This document shows, piece by piece, positions 54,812 to 64,000 of a DNA stretch of 64,000 nucleotides. The translations under genes and the position numbers were made by a program. The notes beneath the pieces are model-generated. The model made no database searches and was not told the origin of the DNA. It saw only the letters and a program-made list of their open reading frames with translations. This DNA is from Tilletia caries. Its lineage: Eukaryota > Basidiomycota > Exobasidiomycetes > Tilletiales > Tilletiaceae. Location: NCBI GenBank assembly GCA_032718865.1, contig JALUTQ010000041.1:868001-932000 (forward strand). Direction: 5' to 3'. The first letter of the stretch is position 1. Each line of letters opens with the position of its first letter.

Positions 54812-56022
54812 TCATTGTGATTCATTGCTGACCCACGCATCCACACAGTCCACCAGCTGCTGGAGCGATGCCCGCGTGCGCCAGAAGTGGTCGCCATCTT
54901 CAATCACCTCTACCCTCAGCTCGCTCGATCTCACTGCCTTGATCCAGCTCTCGTACGTCTGTAGGTAGAGAGAGAGAAGTGAAGGGTGAGCGATGTCCGT
55001 TCTTGGGCAAAGGTAGAAGAAAATACACACCTTGCGACTGGTAAAGTCATCTTTCGTCCCATACACCACCAGAACCTTTGCCTCCTTCCCGGTCAGAAGC
55101 TGGCTCAGCGCTCGATCGTACCTCGCACTCTGGAATAGCGACAGAGCCCAGAGCACGCCGCGGGGGTACGAGATGAGGACGTAGAGCGGAGGGTGGGAGG
55201 CCCATGTTGGACCGGAGGCTTTGACTTGCGCAGTCGAACAGCTGGGAGGATGGAAAGGCAGTGGTTCAGCAGTGCGAGAACGAAGATGATCCAGATGGGG
55301 TGGAAACTCACTACAGCGAACCAGCGCTGTACCCCTGTTTTCTTGAAGATGATATGGACGTCAGACACAAAGCTGTATGTAGCCTCTTGCTAAACCTCAC
55401 GAAGTCACATAGAAGGGACGACTCACGCAAAGGACAACGGAGGCACCTTGCACGGAGGGATGTCGAGCTTCGAAATCGCGCATCGACCAGCTTAGTACAT
55501 GCTGCGAAAAAGAACATAAGGAGGGTTTGAAATTCAGTTCCGTCACAGGAAGAAAAAGGCAAGGGCTCAGAGATCAATGAATCTCTCACCTGGTAGTCCT
55601 CCGACTCTGACGCTCCCGTCCAACTCGCCCGCCCCGTGCTTTGCCCTACGCCTATCGCCATTTCGAGTACCAGATCAGCTCACCCCTTTTTTTTGGAATA
55701 GGAGGAAGGAAGGAAGGCTCACCTCTTGAATTGAAAGTGACCACTTGGAATTGTCTCTTCACAAGAAAGGCCTCGGCCAGCGCACAAACGACATGATCGT
55801 CAAAACAGCCTCCCAGCGAGCCATATGCTGTTCATACCCCCATCATACACAAGGAACACGTCAGAAAGTAACACAGGCCCCCCTCAAATAACGTAACTCA
55901 CGATGGGCAACAATGGCAAGTCCCTTGGGAACGGGCGAGTTCGAAAGCGAGACCGAGGGGTCGTAAATCCGTGCTTCGAGCTGGACCGAGGTCGAGATCG
56001 GAATCAAGATACTCTCTTCCAT
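54812..56022 (-). CDS. Alpha/beta hydrolase
   Basis: Seven small exons fit in frame (56022-55902, 55827-55723, 55651-55590, 55501-55427, 55334-55315, 55241-55031, 54958-54812), giving 246 residues. The motifs run in fold order. KGLAIVAHPYGSLGGCFDDH is the oxyanion-hole loop, FNSRGVGQSTGRASW follows, and GYSAGS is the nucleophile elbow, encoded on the 20-base exon 5. LYVLISYPRGVLWAL leads to VLVVYGTKDDFT with the acid and IEDGDHFWR with the catalytic His. The family occurs widely in fungi as uncharacterised dienelactone-hydrolase-like enzymes; substrate unknown. No signal peptide, so probably cytosolic. It is divergent from the oxidoreductase-like gene (364 bases). Confidence 0.88.
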
Positions 56023-56386
56023 CCTTTCTCACTCAGAGCAGGGAGCAGAAATGGGAAGGGCCACTTGAGCTCCGGAGAGCTGCGAGGGTTGGGGAGGCAA
56101 GGAGGGAGTAGTGTGTGTGTGTATGAGGCGAGTGAGGAGGACCCCCAACGGGCAGAGTCGGGTTGGGGTGAGGCTTGTTTCCGGCTTCTCCCGCTCTTCC
56201 AATTCTTCCGCCCCCTTTTTCTCCTCTTCTCCCACATCCCACATCGAACCCAGCAATCCTTCTGAATACGTACTTGGACTCGTCCGCGGGAGGGAAGGCT
56301 GCGTGCAGGGCTCATATAGACCCACCTTCGAAAAGAAAGCCAAGTACGCACACCACGTCTCCAACACTCCGAAGCCAATTCAAATA

Positions 56387-56773
56387 ATGACAACACCAAC
56401 ACCGCTCTACCCAGACCCCTCCCTCCTCCCTTCCATCGGATCCCAACACCGCCTCACCCACACCCGCCGCAAGCAACTACTCCGCGCCGCCTCTCGCCCA
56501 CACGACTCGCCCCCGCCGCCGCCCGGACTGAACGAGTGCTGCGGGAGCTCGTGCGACCCCTGTGTGAAGACGCTGTGGAGGGAGGAGTTGGGAGTGTGGA
56601 GGGAGCGGTGGGGGGAGGGTGCGAGGGAGGGAGGGCAGGGTGCTAAGGTTGAAGTTGAGGTTGTGAGTGAAGTGCAGGAGAAAGACGGGGATCCGGCTCT
56701 GCGGGGAGAAGGCACGACGACTTCGGACGAAGGGGCATCAAAAACAATGCCAGGCGCCTGGATCGAGTGGTAG
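56387..56773 (+). CDS. Oxidoreductase-like small protein (OXLD1-type)
   Basis: A single exon of 128 residues. The segment PPPPPGLNECCGSSCDPCVK, then TLWREELGVWRERW, matches the short Pro-rich, CC-x3-C-x2-C oxidoreductase-like domain found in mitochondrial OXLD1-type proteins. The N-terminus (RLTHTRRKQLLRAASR) is basic and could target mitochondria. The C-terminal 60 residues are Glu/Gly-rich and unconserved in type. The start at 56387 was chosen as the first ATG after the divergent promoter; the function of the family is not defined. Confidence 0.75.
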   Translation: MTTPTPLYPDPSLLPSIGSQHRLTHTRRKQLLRAASRPHDSPPPPPGLNECCGSSCDPCVKTLWREELGVWRERWGEGAREGGQGAKVEVEVVSEVQEKDGDPALRGEGTTTSDEGASKTMPGAWIEW

Positions 56774-56939
56774 AACATCGAAATTTCTGCTTCATGCGCC
56801 CCTGGATCCCCTTCCCTGACGACGCAAGATTCTCAATTGAGTACTATTGCAAGCGGTATGTCAAATCGCGCCCTCGCGTTCCGGCGTTCACGCTTCTGCA
56901 TCGAGCCACCCGGCCCTTTTCGATTCTCAGTCATCCGAG

Positions 56940-57640
56940 CACTCGTCGATAGAAATCGGGTCGACACGACAGTGGACGGCGGAACGCAGAGCTGATCTTG
57001 ACGATGCACCGGTTCTCGAACCTGTCGACCAAGCCAAGGCGTTCTTGGGCCGTCGAGGCGGCACGCCTGGACCTGTGCGATTGGAACGAATGTACTGCGA
57101 GCGCCAGGGACTGCGAATGCTTCGTTTCGGAGTAGGGATCCTCGTACACGATCTGGAGCGCAGGATCCCGACCTCAGCTTCCCTCGCCAGCGAGACTCGA
57201 CCGCGGTGCACAGTATGTACGGTGGGCCTTCTCCTTCCCGACAATTTGCGTTCGCAACGACATTCTCAGAACCACTCGTCTGCCCCCTGGAAGGACGGCG
57301 TTGTCATCTACCACGCTACGTTGGCTGGGGGCTCTTTCTCGCTCATCAATCTCGGCCGCGCAGCAACACACGAGGTTGGACTCTGGCTCGGACTTTACCA
57401 CGTCTTTGAAGGTGGCTGCAGTGGCAATGGCGACTTCGTTTCCGACACCCGTACGTTGCCGTCTCACGAAGGGTCAGATATCAGAGCTGATGGCAGATCT
57501 GACTGGTTACTTGCTTCTGCTCTCCCTCCACCTCTTCAGCTCCTCAAGTCATTGAGACCAGCGGCTGCCCTTCTTTCCAGGACCCGTGCCCGGGCGGCGA
57601 TCCAAGTCAGTTTCAGCGAGTAGCCGATGTGCCCTGCCTA
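56940..57640 (+). pseudogene. Decayed M43-type (pappalysin-like) metalloprotease
   Basis: The sequence around 57290-57460 reads [34 protein letters not shown] and [14 protein letters not shown], the zinc-site region of secreted fungal M43 proteases. The zinc motif HExxH is changed: HEVGL has Leu where the second zinc His belongs. After an intron-like gap, [20 protein letters not shown] (about 57541-57600) continues the family in a different frame. The upstream part ([19 protein letters not shown]) matches only loosely, and the Met-turn region is missing. There is no signal peptide. It is most likely a truncated, inactive copy. Confidence 0.75.
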
Positions 57641-58320
57641 CCTCCCTCCATCGCTGCTGCCGCATGAGGATTATACATACATCTCCTCGACGCCCATCTG
57701 TACCATCAATACTCTCTTAAAAGCCTGCAATGCAACCAGGGTTGACCGTCAAGCCTCCAGCCTCTTCCCACTCCTCTCTCCGCACACGCATGCATGAGCT
57801 CTTTCGCGATCGTCCACCCACGTTCCCTTTTGTGCTCGTTTTGCACCTCCTCCTCGTCTCACTCCGCTCCCCAACTGCATTAACAGCAGCTTATATGGTC
57901 GGAGCAAAACGAAGGTAATTATGTTCAAGATCAAGGCCTCCTTCATGCTTCGTCCAGTTTGACTGGATTTGATCACGGCAAAGGCAGACAAGAGGCTCGA
58001 GGACGTTCGGTTTCTGGTGTGAATTCGTGAAGCATGAAACATGGAACATCCGTATGTACGACAAAATGAAGTTACATGGATTGATGCTCGCTTGGTCAAG
58101 GGACCGGACCGTGAAGCGTAGCAGCCGAGTGAAGTCGAGCAAGGAGGGGCGAAAAACGATGGAAGGATCAAAGGTGGTTGGAGATGTTGGCGGGGTCGGT
58201 GAGAATGTTCGAAACGGTTCACAGTGCAAGGATGTTCCCGTTTGCGAGTGGAAGAAAGTGATCGAGACGGAGGCGACGCCTGACAGGGGCTGGGCACAAC
58301 TCCTTGTTGCGATCGACGGG
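57641..58320. other. Intergenic, no gene supported
   Basis: Short open frames on both strands lack family features. Confidence 0.4.
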
Positions 58321-58929
58321 CTAGTGGTGCCCAGCGCAGCCCTCTGGCATACGGATGCATTCATCCTTCCCGGGTTGTAATGTCCAACATTTCTTGGGAC
58401 ATATGTCCTTGAAAAAATGGGGGTTGAAAAGACGGCAGCCATCGACGCAGTTCTGGAATAGGGTGATGCCAAAAGGTCTGGTTCGTAAGTTCGCTGGCAC
58501 GGTTTCCCACAATCAAAAAGAATGCGCTGCTGGCCTGCTGCTTAGCTTGTGAACGTACACCGTTGCCTTTCCTTCTATAATTCTGGCAGATGCAGGACTG
58601 TAGAAGAGGAAGCAAGATGGGAGAGTACAGTGTGAGTAAAGCAGCTGAAAGGAGCCTTGTGCATGGTTAACACTCACGTCAAACGCCAAGTCATTGATAT
58701 CAGCGTCCTTGCCGTCCTTGCAATTGTCGGCAATCTGTTGGCAGCCGTAGTACAAGGCTTCGATATCGGTCTGCAGAGTAAGAAAGTGTCAAGAAAGACA
58801 GAAGGGTTATGGTGCGAGACTGTGGGAGAGAAGACGGGAGTTGTGGACGGGACTTACATGATCCCTGGATTTCACGGTACCGATGACGGAAAGCACAGCA
58901 ATGAGCATGAGGGCAGTGAACGGTTTCAT
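58321..58929 (-). CDS. Small cysteine-rich secreted protein, third family member
   Basis: Four exons (58929-58858, 58770-58678, 58597-58559, 58452-58321), all phase 0, give 111 residues. A signal peptide (MKPFTALMLIAVLSVIGTVK) precedes the mature chain. Exon 2 has GCQQIADNC, the same C-x6-C spacing as the inverted pair's CKQYALSC. Exon 3 has SCICQNYRRKGNG. Exon 4 has NCVDGC, DICPKKC and DECIRMPEGCAG, matching the order PCRKAC, QCEILC, DDC..PKGCG of the pair (C-x3-C, C-x3-C, C-x6/7-C). I infer distant homology with one extra intron. A TATA-like stretch lies about 140 bases upstream (about 59064-59082). Function unknown. Confidence 0.78.
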
Positions 58930-59540
58930 GGCCGTTGACTGATTGCAGGTTACTGGGAAGGAATTGAAAGCTGCAAAAGTTGAGAGGGTGGAAGGTGGGA
59001 GGAAGGCAAGGGATGAGTTGGTGAGGCGGTGAGGGATCAAAATGGATTGAGAAGGCCGCCCTGTTATACATATGTATGTATAACTGAGTACATGTCCGAG
59101 GGCGTCTGACGTCTTGACCAGAGCTCCAGAATCAGAAGAAATCAGATGGGTTGATTCATATTGCGGCGTCGCTCATCTCCATGGCCAGGCACGCAGGAAA
59201 ATGGCTGAGAAAATGATGGAAGGGATCAGGGAACGGTGCGACTGCTGGGCATCGATTGGCGCGAACTCACCGAAAGCAAAGTGGGACTCGCCCGAGGACG
59301 ACAGCGGACGGGATCCATGTCTTCCCTGATGACTGCAGAGCATCTCGCAACTTGGATGGATGGAGGGAGCGAAGACGGACGTCGGACAGGCGGCATCTAA
59401 TCTCATCTGCTTACGTACTCGTACTTCGATGTCCCGATTCTCGAGTGTCGAGTGTCGGAATTTCCCAAGAGGATGGCTCGCTGGTTGGCTGAGCTGGACG
59501 ACGACGACGACCAGGAGCGGACTGACAGTGGACGGAGCGA
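58930..59540. other. Divergent intergenic region
   Basis: The TATA-like sequence near 59064-59082 probably serves the minus-strand cysteine-rich gene. No gene is supported. Confidence 0.4.
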
Positions 59541-59596
59541 GAGTGCTGAGTGCTGAGTGCTGAGTGCTGAGTGCTGAGTGCTGAGTGCTGAGTGCG
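59541..59596 (+). repeat. gagtgct heptanucleotide repeat in a 5' leader
   Basis: Seven exact copies of gagtgct (59541-59589) and one gagtgcg end two bases before the ATG at 59599. Confidence 0.9.
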
Positions 59597-59598
59597 AG

Positions 59599-59738
59599 AT
59601 GGCGGGCCTGCAGCTCACTCCCACCGAGATCCGCGCCCTGCCGGAGCACGAGCTCGTACAGCTGCTCAGCAAGCTCAGGCAACTCGATCAGAAACTTCAG
59701 TTCGAACTCGACTCCGACCAGCATGCCAGCAATCATGC

Positions 59739-59775
<37 letters not shown>

Positions 59776-62700
59776 CAACAAGCTTCCGAATTTATCGCAG
59801 CCACCCGCAAGCAGATCGACGCCTTCGACGCTGGCATGCGCGCTTCCGAACGACGGATGCGCGCAAGGAGGCATGCCATCTCCCTCCTCCAACAGCCCAT
59901 CGTCCCCAGGGGCGTGTCCGACTACGACGGATGGCTGAGCCTGTACACTCAGCCCCTCATGAACGTGTCTTCCATACCCCCGCCTGCTAGTACGGACTTG
60001 AAGGACACCCCGGTGGACAACCTCATCCAGCGTCTTGAAAAGTTGTCAGCCTTAGACATCGTCGAGGTCAACAACGTGCCTACAGGTGAGTCCGTCGCTG
60101 ATCATGAGCACAGTAACCATACTTGTTATCATTCTGGCTGAATTCTGTTCCACCCCACTCTCAAGACCACCCACCCAACCCGCTACCTGGCGAAACTGAA
60201 GACAGCAAGATTCCCCGCTTCGGCACAAGGATCGGTAGACTCGGTGAATACGGCCACGAAATACGGCCCATTCGCAACCTGCCTCCCTCACGCAAACGCT
60301 TCAGCACCCTCGCCCACAAGAAGGTCCTCCGCGCCCCACTCCAGGACCAGGAGGTCCTCCATTTCGAAGGACGGAACGGACCAGGAGCACGATGGCCGAA
60401 CTGGGTCTGGACCGCACCCCGTCGATCGGTCCACGAGGAGGAGAAGGAGATGGACGAGGAAGGACAAGGCAAGAACGGAGCTCAGACGCAGACAAAGAAG
60501 AAGAAGAAGCCGGCGAAGAGGAAGGTCGCATTTCTCGACGCGAAACGCTTCGAGCCCGATGTCGGTTATCGGCCGCGATACCTCGATGGGGACACCGCTG
60601 TCGAGGATGACCGGTACGGGCAGGCAAATGCAGGCACAGGGCTGCCAGGTGAAGAGGATGAGCCTATCGAACTTCCCGCAGCCGACGTCTTCATGGCGCC
60701 CGCCGAGATCGAACCCCTTCCTGAATCCGACCTTCTCGTCCCCAACCCGCCCCCGCAATTCTCCTATACAATCCTCGTCGACATCCTTCGAGACTTCATG
60801 CTCAAGAATCAAGGCGTAGCTATGGCCTTCGGGTTCCTCGGCCAGAAAATGTCCGACCGCGGGTTCAACTACAAACAGAAACTCGGGTTCAAGACTATGA
60901 AGGAGATGGTCTCCACGGCTCGGAGCAGTATTGGGTTTGGGTGGACCAATGCTGCTGACTCCAACGCATCGTGGATCTGGCTGTGGGATCTTGACAAACC
61001 GTACCGTGCCCCTTCTTGCACCACCAAGCAGTGGGAGGCCTTCCGGGCTTCGAGGGAAGGGTGGGAGCCGCCAGGACTCAAACAAGGCATGATTAACGTC
61101 ATGCGCGGCGGCGTCGGCTTGATTCCTGCTAAAGTGAGAACGAATCCGGCCTTTTGGGCCGCGGTGAAGAGGGGCGAAGTGGATCCACCGCCGCCTCGCG
61201 CTAACACCGCCGCCCCGGCACCAGCTCGTCGGCCGGGCTTTGATCACATGCAATGGATCAACAACAGCCATCGGCGCGACGAAGTCTTCGCGGCCTCCGT
61301 GGGCCCGTCCCTGACGACTACGAATCGGACCCCACTCGGTAACCCCCGTCGCGAGGCGGCGCTCTCCGCTCCTCCTGCCCGCGCCCCGAGTCCTTCCAAC
61401 TGGCGCGGGGTCGAAGACTTCGAACAGTTCGAGCAGTCGGACGCGCCAGCTTTGTTGAGCTCGAACTGGATCGAGTTCGGTGCGCGGAAACGGGAGCCGA
61501 GTGGCGGACTGAGGGCGGGTTCGCCTCGTGCGGCCGGGAGCGAGGTGGTCAGTGCTGAGGGCAGCTCACAAGATCATGAAGGCGGCCAGGTTGGGCCTGT
61601 CGAGGGAGCGACCTCGTGGACTGGCGATGGAGAAGCTGACGAGGTGCCAGTCAAAGATGAGGATGACGAAGAAGACGGTCAAGTCGTGCTTGAGGAGGCA
61701 GGTACGACGAGCCGGTTCCCCAAGTTCGCGCGGGCGGGTAGTCCGGACTACCGAGCTTCGACAGCGACTGTGACGACTGAGGTGGTGCCGATGTCGATTG
61801 ACATGGAGACGAGACCGCCGGCGACGATAGTGAGTCTTTGCTTCCTTTCTTTTTTCCCCATTTTCCGGAGTATTTACTGACTGCGGTTCTTCCTCGAACG
61901 GGGGGGCTCGTAGTTAAACGATCTGGACCGCACCTCGGCCCTCGTCCGACCTGTCAAGAGGGAGCCGGGGCTGGACGACTACCTCCGTTCCGAACCGGAA
62001 GTCGCGCTTCAGTTCAGGGTCAAGCCTGAGCCGATGGATGAGGACGATGGGGATGTGCCGCGTTTGGTGACACTCCCTGGTCAGGCGCGAGGGAAGGGGA
62101 AAAAGCGAGCGCTGGATGAAGTCTCGCAGGGCTGCGGTGGCTCGGGCCTTGACGATGCTACGCCTCGGCCTGGTCCGACGGAGGAGAAAGGCCGTTTGGC
62201 TGCTGCTGACGACGACGACGGTCGACATGCTCGGCGCCCACACTCCGGTCCGTCTTCTGGAGTATCGGACAGGGTCGATCGTCGGGATCGCTCTCGCTCG
62301 CGCTCTCGTTCCCGCTCTCGCTCTCGCCCCCAGTCCCGAGAGCGGAAACGAGAACGGGACCGGGTCGCAGAGCATGAATCTTCTTCGCGCTCTGCGATCA
62401 GCAGCACGGGTCGTGAACGAGATCGGGAGCGGGATGGGAGGGCCTCGGATCGAGACCGAGACCGGGAATGGGAACGGGAACGGGTGAAGGAACGAGACCG
62501 AGAACGAGAACGAGGGCCGCGCTATATCGACTCCGATCGGGATCGTGATCAGGACCGAGCATACGATCGAGAACCGCTTTCCGTCCGACTCGCACGATAT
62601 GAGCGTGGGTCAGAGAGAGACGGCGGCGGCGGCGTACGAGATTGGCGCGATCGCGAGCGCGACTGGAACCATGACCGGGATCGTGACCGTGACCGTGACC

Positions 62701-62843
62701 GTGACCGTGACCGCGGTCGTGACTGGGACCGCAGCCGGGAGGAGCGGGGACGAGACGGGCCCCGAGAACGAGAGCGGGAGTGGCGGGGTGGTGGGAATGG
62801 GTCGGATCCGTACCCGGCCGAGAAGCGGGCGCGTCGAGATTGA
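59599..62843 (+). CDS. Large nuclear-type protein with possible LOTUS-like domain and RD/RS tail
   Basis: Three exons (59599-60085, 60166-61829, 61914-62843) give 1026 residues. Residues 1-60 are helical (LTPTEIRALPEHELVQLLSK), followed by a 14-Gln tract encoded mostly by CAG. The middle (IPRFGTRIGRLGEYGHEIRP) and a KKKKKPAKRK basic run precede a folded-looking stretch near residue 370: YTILVDILRDFMLKNQGVAM, FLGQKMSDRGFNYKQKLGFK, TMKEMVSTARSSIGF. This resembles an OST-HTH/LOTUS-type winged helix, a tentative reading. The C-terminal 220 residues are RS-, RE- and RD-dipeptide repeats typical of RNA-processing factors. I do not recognise the protein; nuclear RNA binding is inferred from composition. 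Confidence 0.8.
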
Positions 62844-63948
62844 GGGAATGCTGCCTCCTCCTCTCGCGCCGGCGGGCGGGTCACCTAGCTTGATCTTCCT
62901 CTCGGATTCGGACTTTTCCTTGACCGAATGGTCATCATTTGTCAAGTTGACACAGTCCGCAGAGACACACAAGGTTCCGATTTCGCCTCCCCTCCCTGAG
63001 GCACTGATGGTCCTTTCCCTTCAGTACGTAAACGCAATCATCATCGCTAATGGTCACGCTCTTTCGACCCCTTCCACCGCAATTGGAAAGACATCATTCT
63101 TGCGCCCAGCAGAGGTGGAAGCCCAACAGCCCAATAACAGTTGCTGATCTTCTTCCTCCCTCCTTTCAACGTTTCTTATCCCTTCCCCCGTTCTTCCCCG
63201 TTCATCCTCCTTAGTCCTGATTGGCACAGTACATCGACACCGGATACTTGAACCACAATGGCAGATAGTTCCGTTCCCAGCTCCCACCGACTTCCCGCCG
63301 CGGCCAAATGACCAGCTTGGCTCAACCATCACGTCCGGCCGTGGGGTCCGTCCTGACTCGTGAACGGACGGCCAACGACGTCGCACGGCTCATGGGGAGA
63401 GCCGATGTCCGACGGGACTTTGCCTTGTAAGGTACGATGAGTTGGTACTTCGTGTAAGTAGAGGGAGGAACCCATGTCACATGAGTGGCGTGTGCTCTTG
63501 TTACGAGTGTGCAATGCGATGAGGGCTGACTTCCACCCCATCATTTCCTGTACTCCCTTTGCCTTCACTTCACTTCACTTCACATCTTCATTTCCCTCTC
63601 ATTCTAGACCGCCTCGCCGAACTCCCTTCCCAGATACGCATATATTCTCCGTCTTGCCGTCGCTCTCGCTCCCTATAGAGGGCGAGCTCGTAGCAGGTCC
63701 CTCCCCCCGGTCTTCGACCTTTTTTACTCACACTTCGCTCCTTTGTCATCTCTCAGCTCGCCCTCGCTTGATTATTCCTCGCTCTCGCCCACTAACTCTC
63801 ATCTGTTCCTAGGAAACCCGACCCTCAAGCAGGTTATCGACCATACCGTTCTCCGCCATAACCCATAACCTCTCGCCTTCTTCCCTCCCATATCCCCTCT
63901 GCACAGATTTTTTCCTCTCGTCGCCGTTCATTCTCTCCCCTCGTCAAA
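62844..63948. other. Intergenic, no gene supported
   Basis: It has pyrimidine-rich stretches after 63540 consistent with the leader of the gene that starts at 63949. Confidence 0.4.
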
Positions 63949-64000
63949 ATGAGGTTCGCTGTCTTGGCTTCCATCCCCACCCGCCCCGCCGCCCTAAGCC
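63949..64000 (+). CDS. Start of a gene cut by the window edge
   Basis: An ATG in a good context (tcaaaATGag) after a pyrimidine-rich leader reads MRFAVLASIPTRPAALS to the end of the window. The first residues could begin a signal peptide. Nothing else can be said. Confidence 0.4.
   Translation, partial: MRFAVLASIPTRPAALS

Noticed and set aside
62250..62843. Dense short direct repeats resembling a tandem array
   Set aside because: They encode in-frame RD/RE/RS dipeptides of the 59599 gene, so the repeat is explained by the protein.
1..64000. CRISPR arrays, bacterial operons, rRNA genes
   Set aside because: None are seen; gene structure is eukaryotic throughout and no regularly spaced 25-40 base repeats exist.

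Overview
The window is a piece of a filamentous or dimorphic fungal nuclear genome, most likely a basidiomycete. The genes are eukaryotic and carry many short GT-AG introns (about 50-110 bases). Recognisable products include the fungal proteins Mcp1, Ppm1/LCMT1, Yip1, Sgf73, Ade1 and Rpn2. Secreted sedolisin and M43-type proteases, cysteine-rich secreted proteins, MULE transposons and a LINE with a C-terminal RNase H domain also fit a plant-associated or saprotrophic fungus. I cannot fix the genus from sequence alone.

Layout. (1) 85-12271 is one large Mutator-like (MULE) transposon. It has 29-bp terminal inverted repeats and a 9-bp target duplication with one mismatch. Its main gene fuses a Ulp1-type cysteine protease to a MULE transposase. 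A second, smaller MULE (9661-12002; 33-bp TIRs, perfect 9-bp target duplication) is nested inside it. (2) 12288-14570 and 30220-31314 are inverted copies of a locus that encodes a small cysteine-rich secreted protein. The first copy is interrupted by a 1180-bp insertion with a 7-bp target duplication. (3) 15017-23250 is a block of conserved genes: MCP1, PPM1, YIP1, a UBA-domain protein and a DUF427 protein. (4) 23280-34480 is a high-turnover region with a decayed phenylalanine ammonia-lyase, a secreted coiled-coil protein, a frameshifted secreted-type gene, a seven-TM protein, the second cysteine-rich gene and a malate dehydrogenase fragment. (5) 34496-41237 is a complete-looking LINE flanked by a 15-bp target duplication. 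(6) 41955-42372 is a sedolisin remnant about 3 kb upstream of an intact sedolisin gene (45220-47201). (7) 47994-56773 is a second conserved block: SGF73, ADE1, RPN2, an alpha/beta hydrolase and an oxidoreductase-like small protein. (8) 56940-64000 holds a decayed M43 metalloprotease, a third cysteine-rich secreted gene, a large unassigned nuclear-type protein and the start of a gene cut by the window edge.

How it fits together. Conserved genes (purine synthesis, proteasome, SAGA, PP2A methylation, ER-Golgi traffic, mitochondrial membrane) form two compact blocks, often in divergent or convergent pairs. The intervals between them hold transposons, secreted-protein genes and gene remnants. Two divergent promoters, YIP1/UBA and ADE1/RPN2, carry the same 12-bp palindrome. 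The three cysteine-rich secreted proteins share exon layout and cysteine framework. In the inverted pair, the promoter, signal peptide and first intron are nearly identical while the mature-protein exons differ strongly, which is the pattern expected of effector-like genes under diversifying selection, although gene conversion of the 5' half would look similar.

All exon boundaries were derived by eye from GT-AG sites, reading frame and family motifs. They are models rather than transcript-supported structures.
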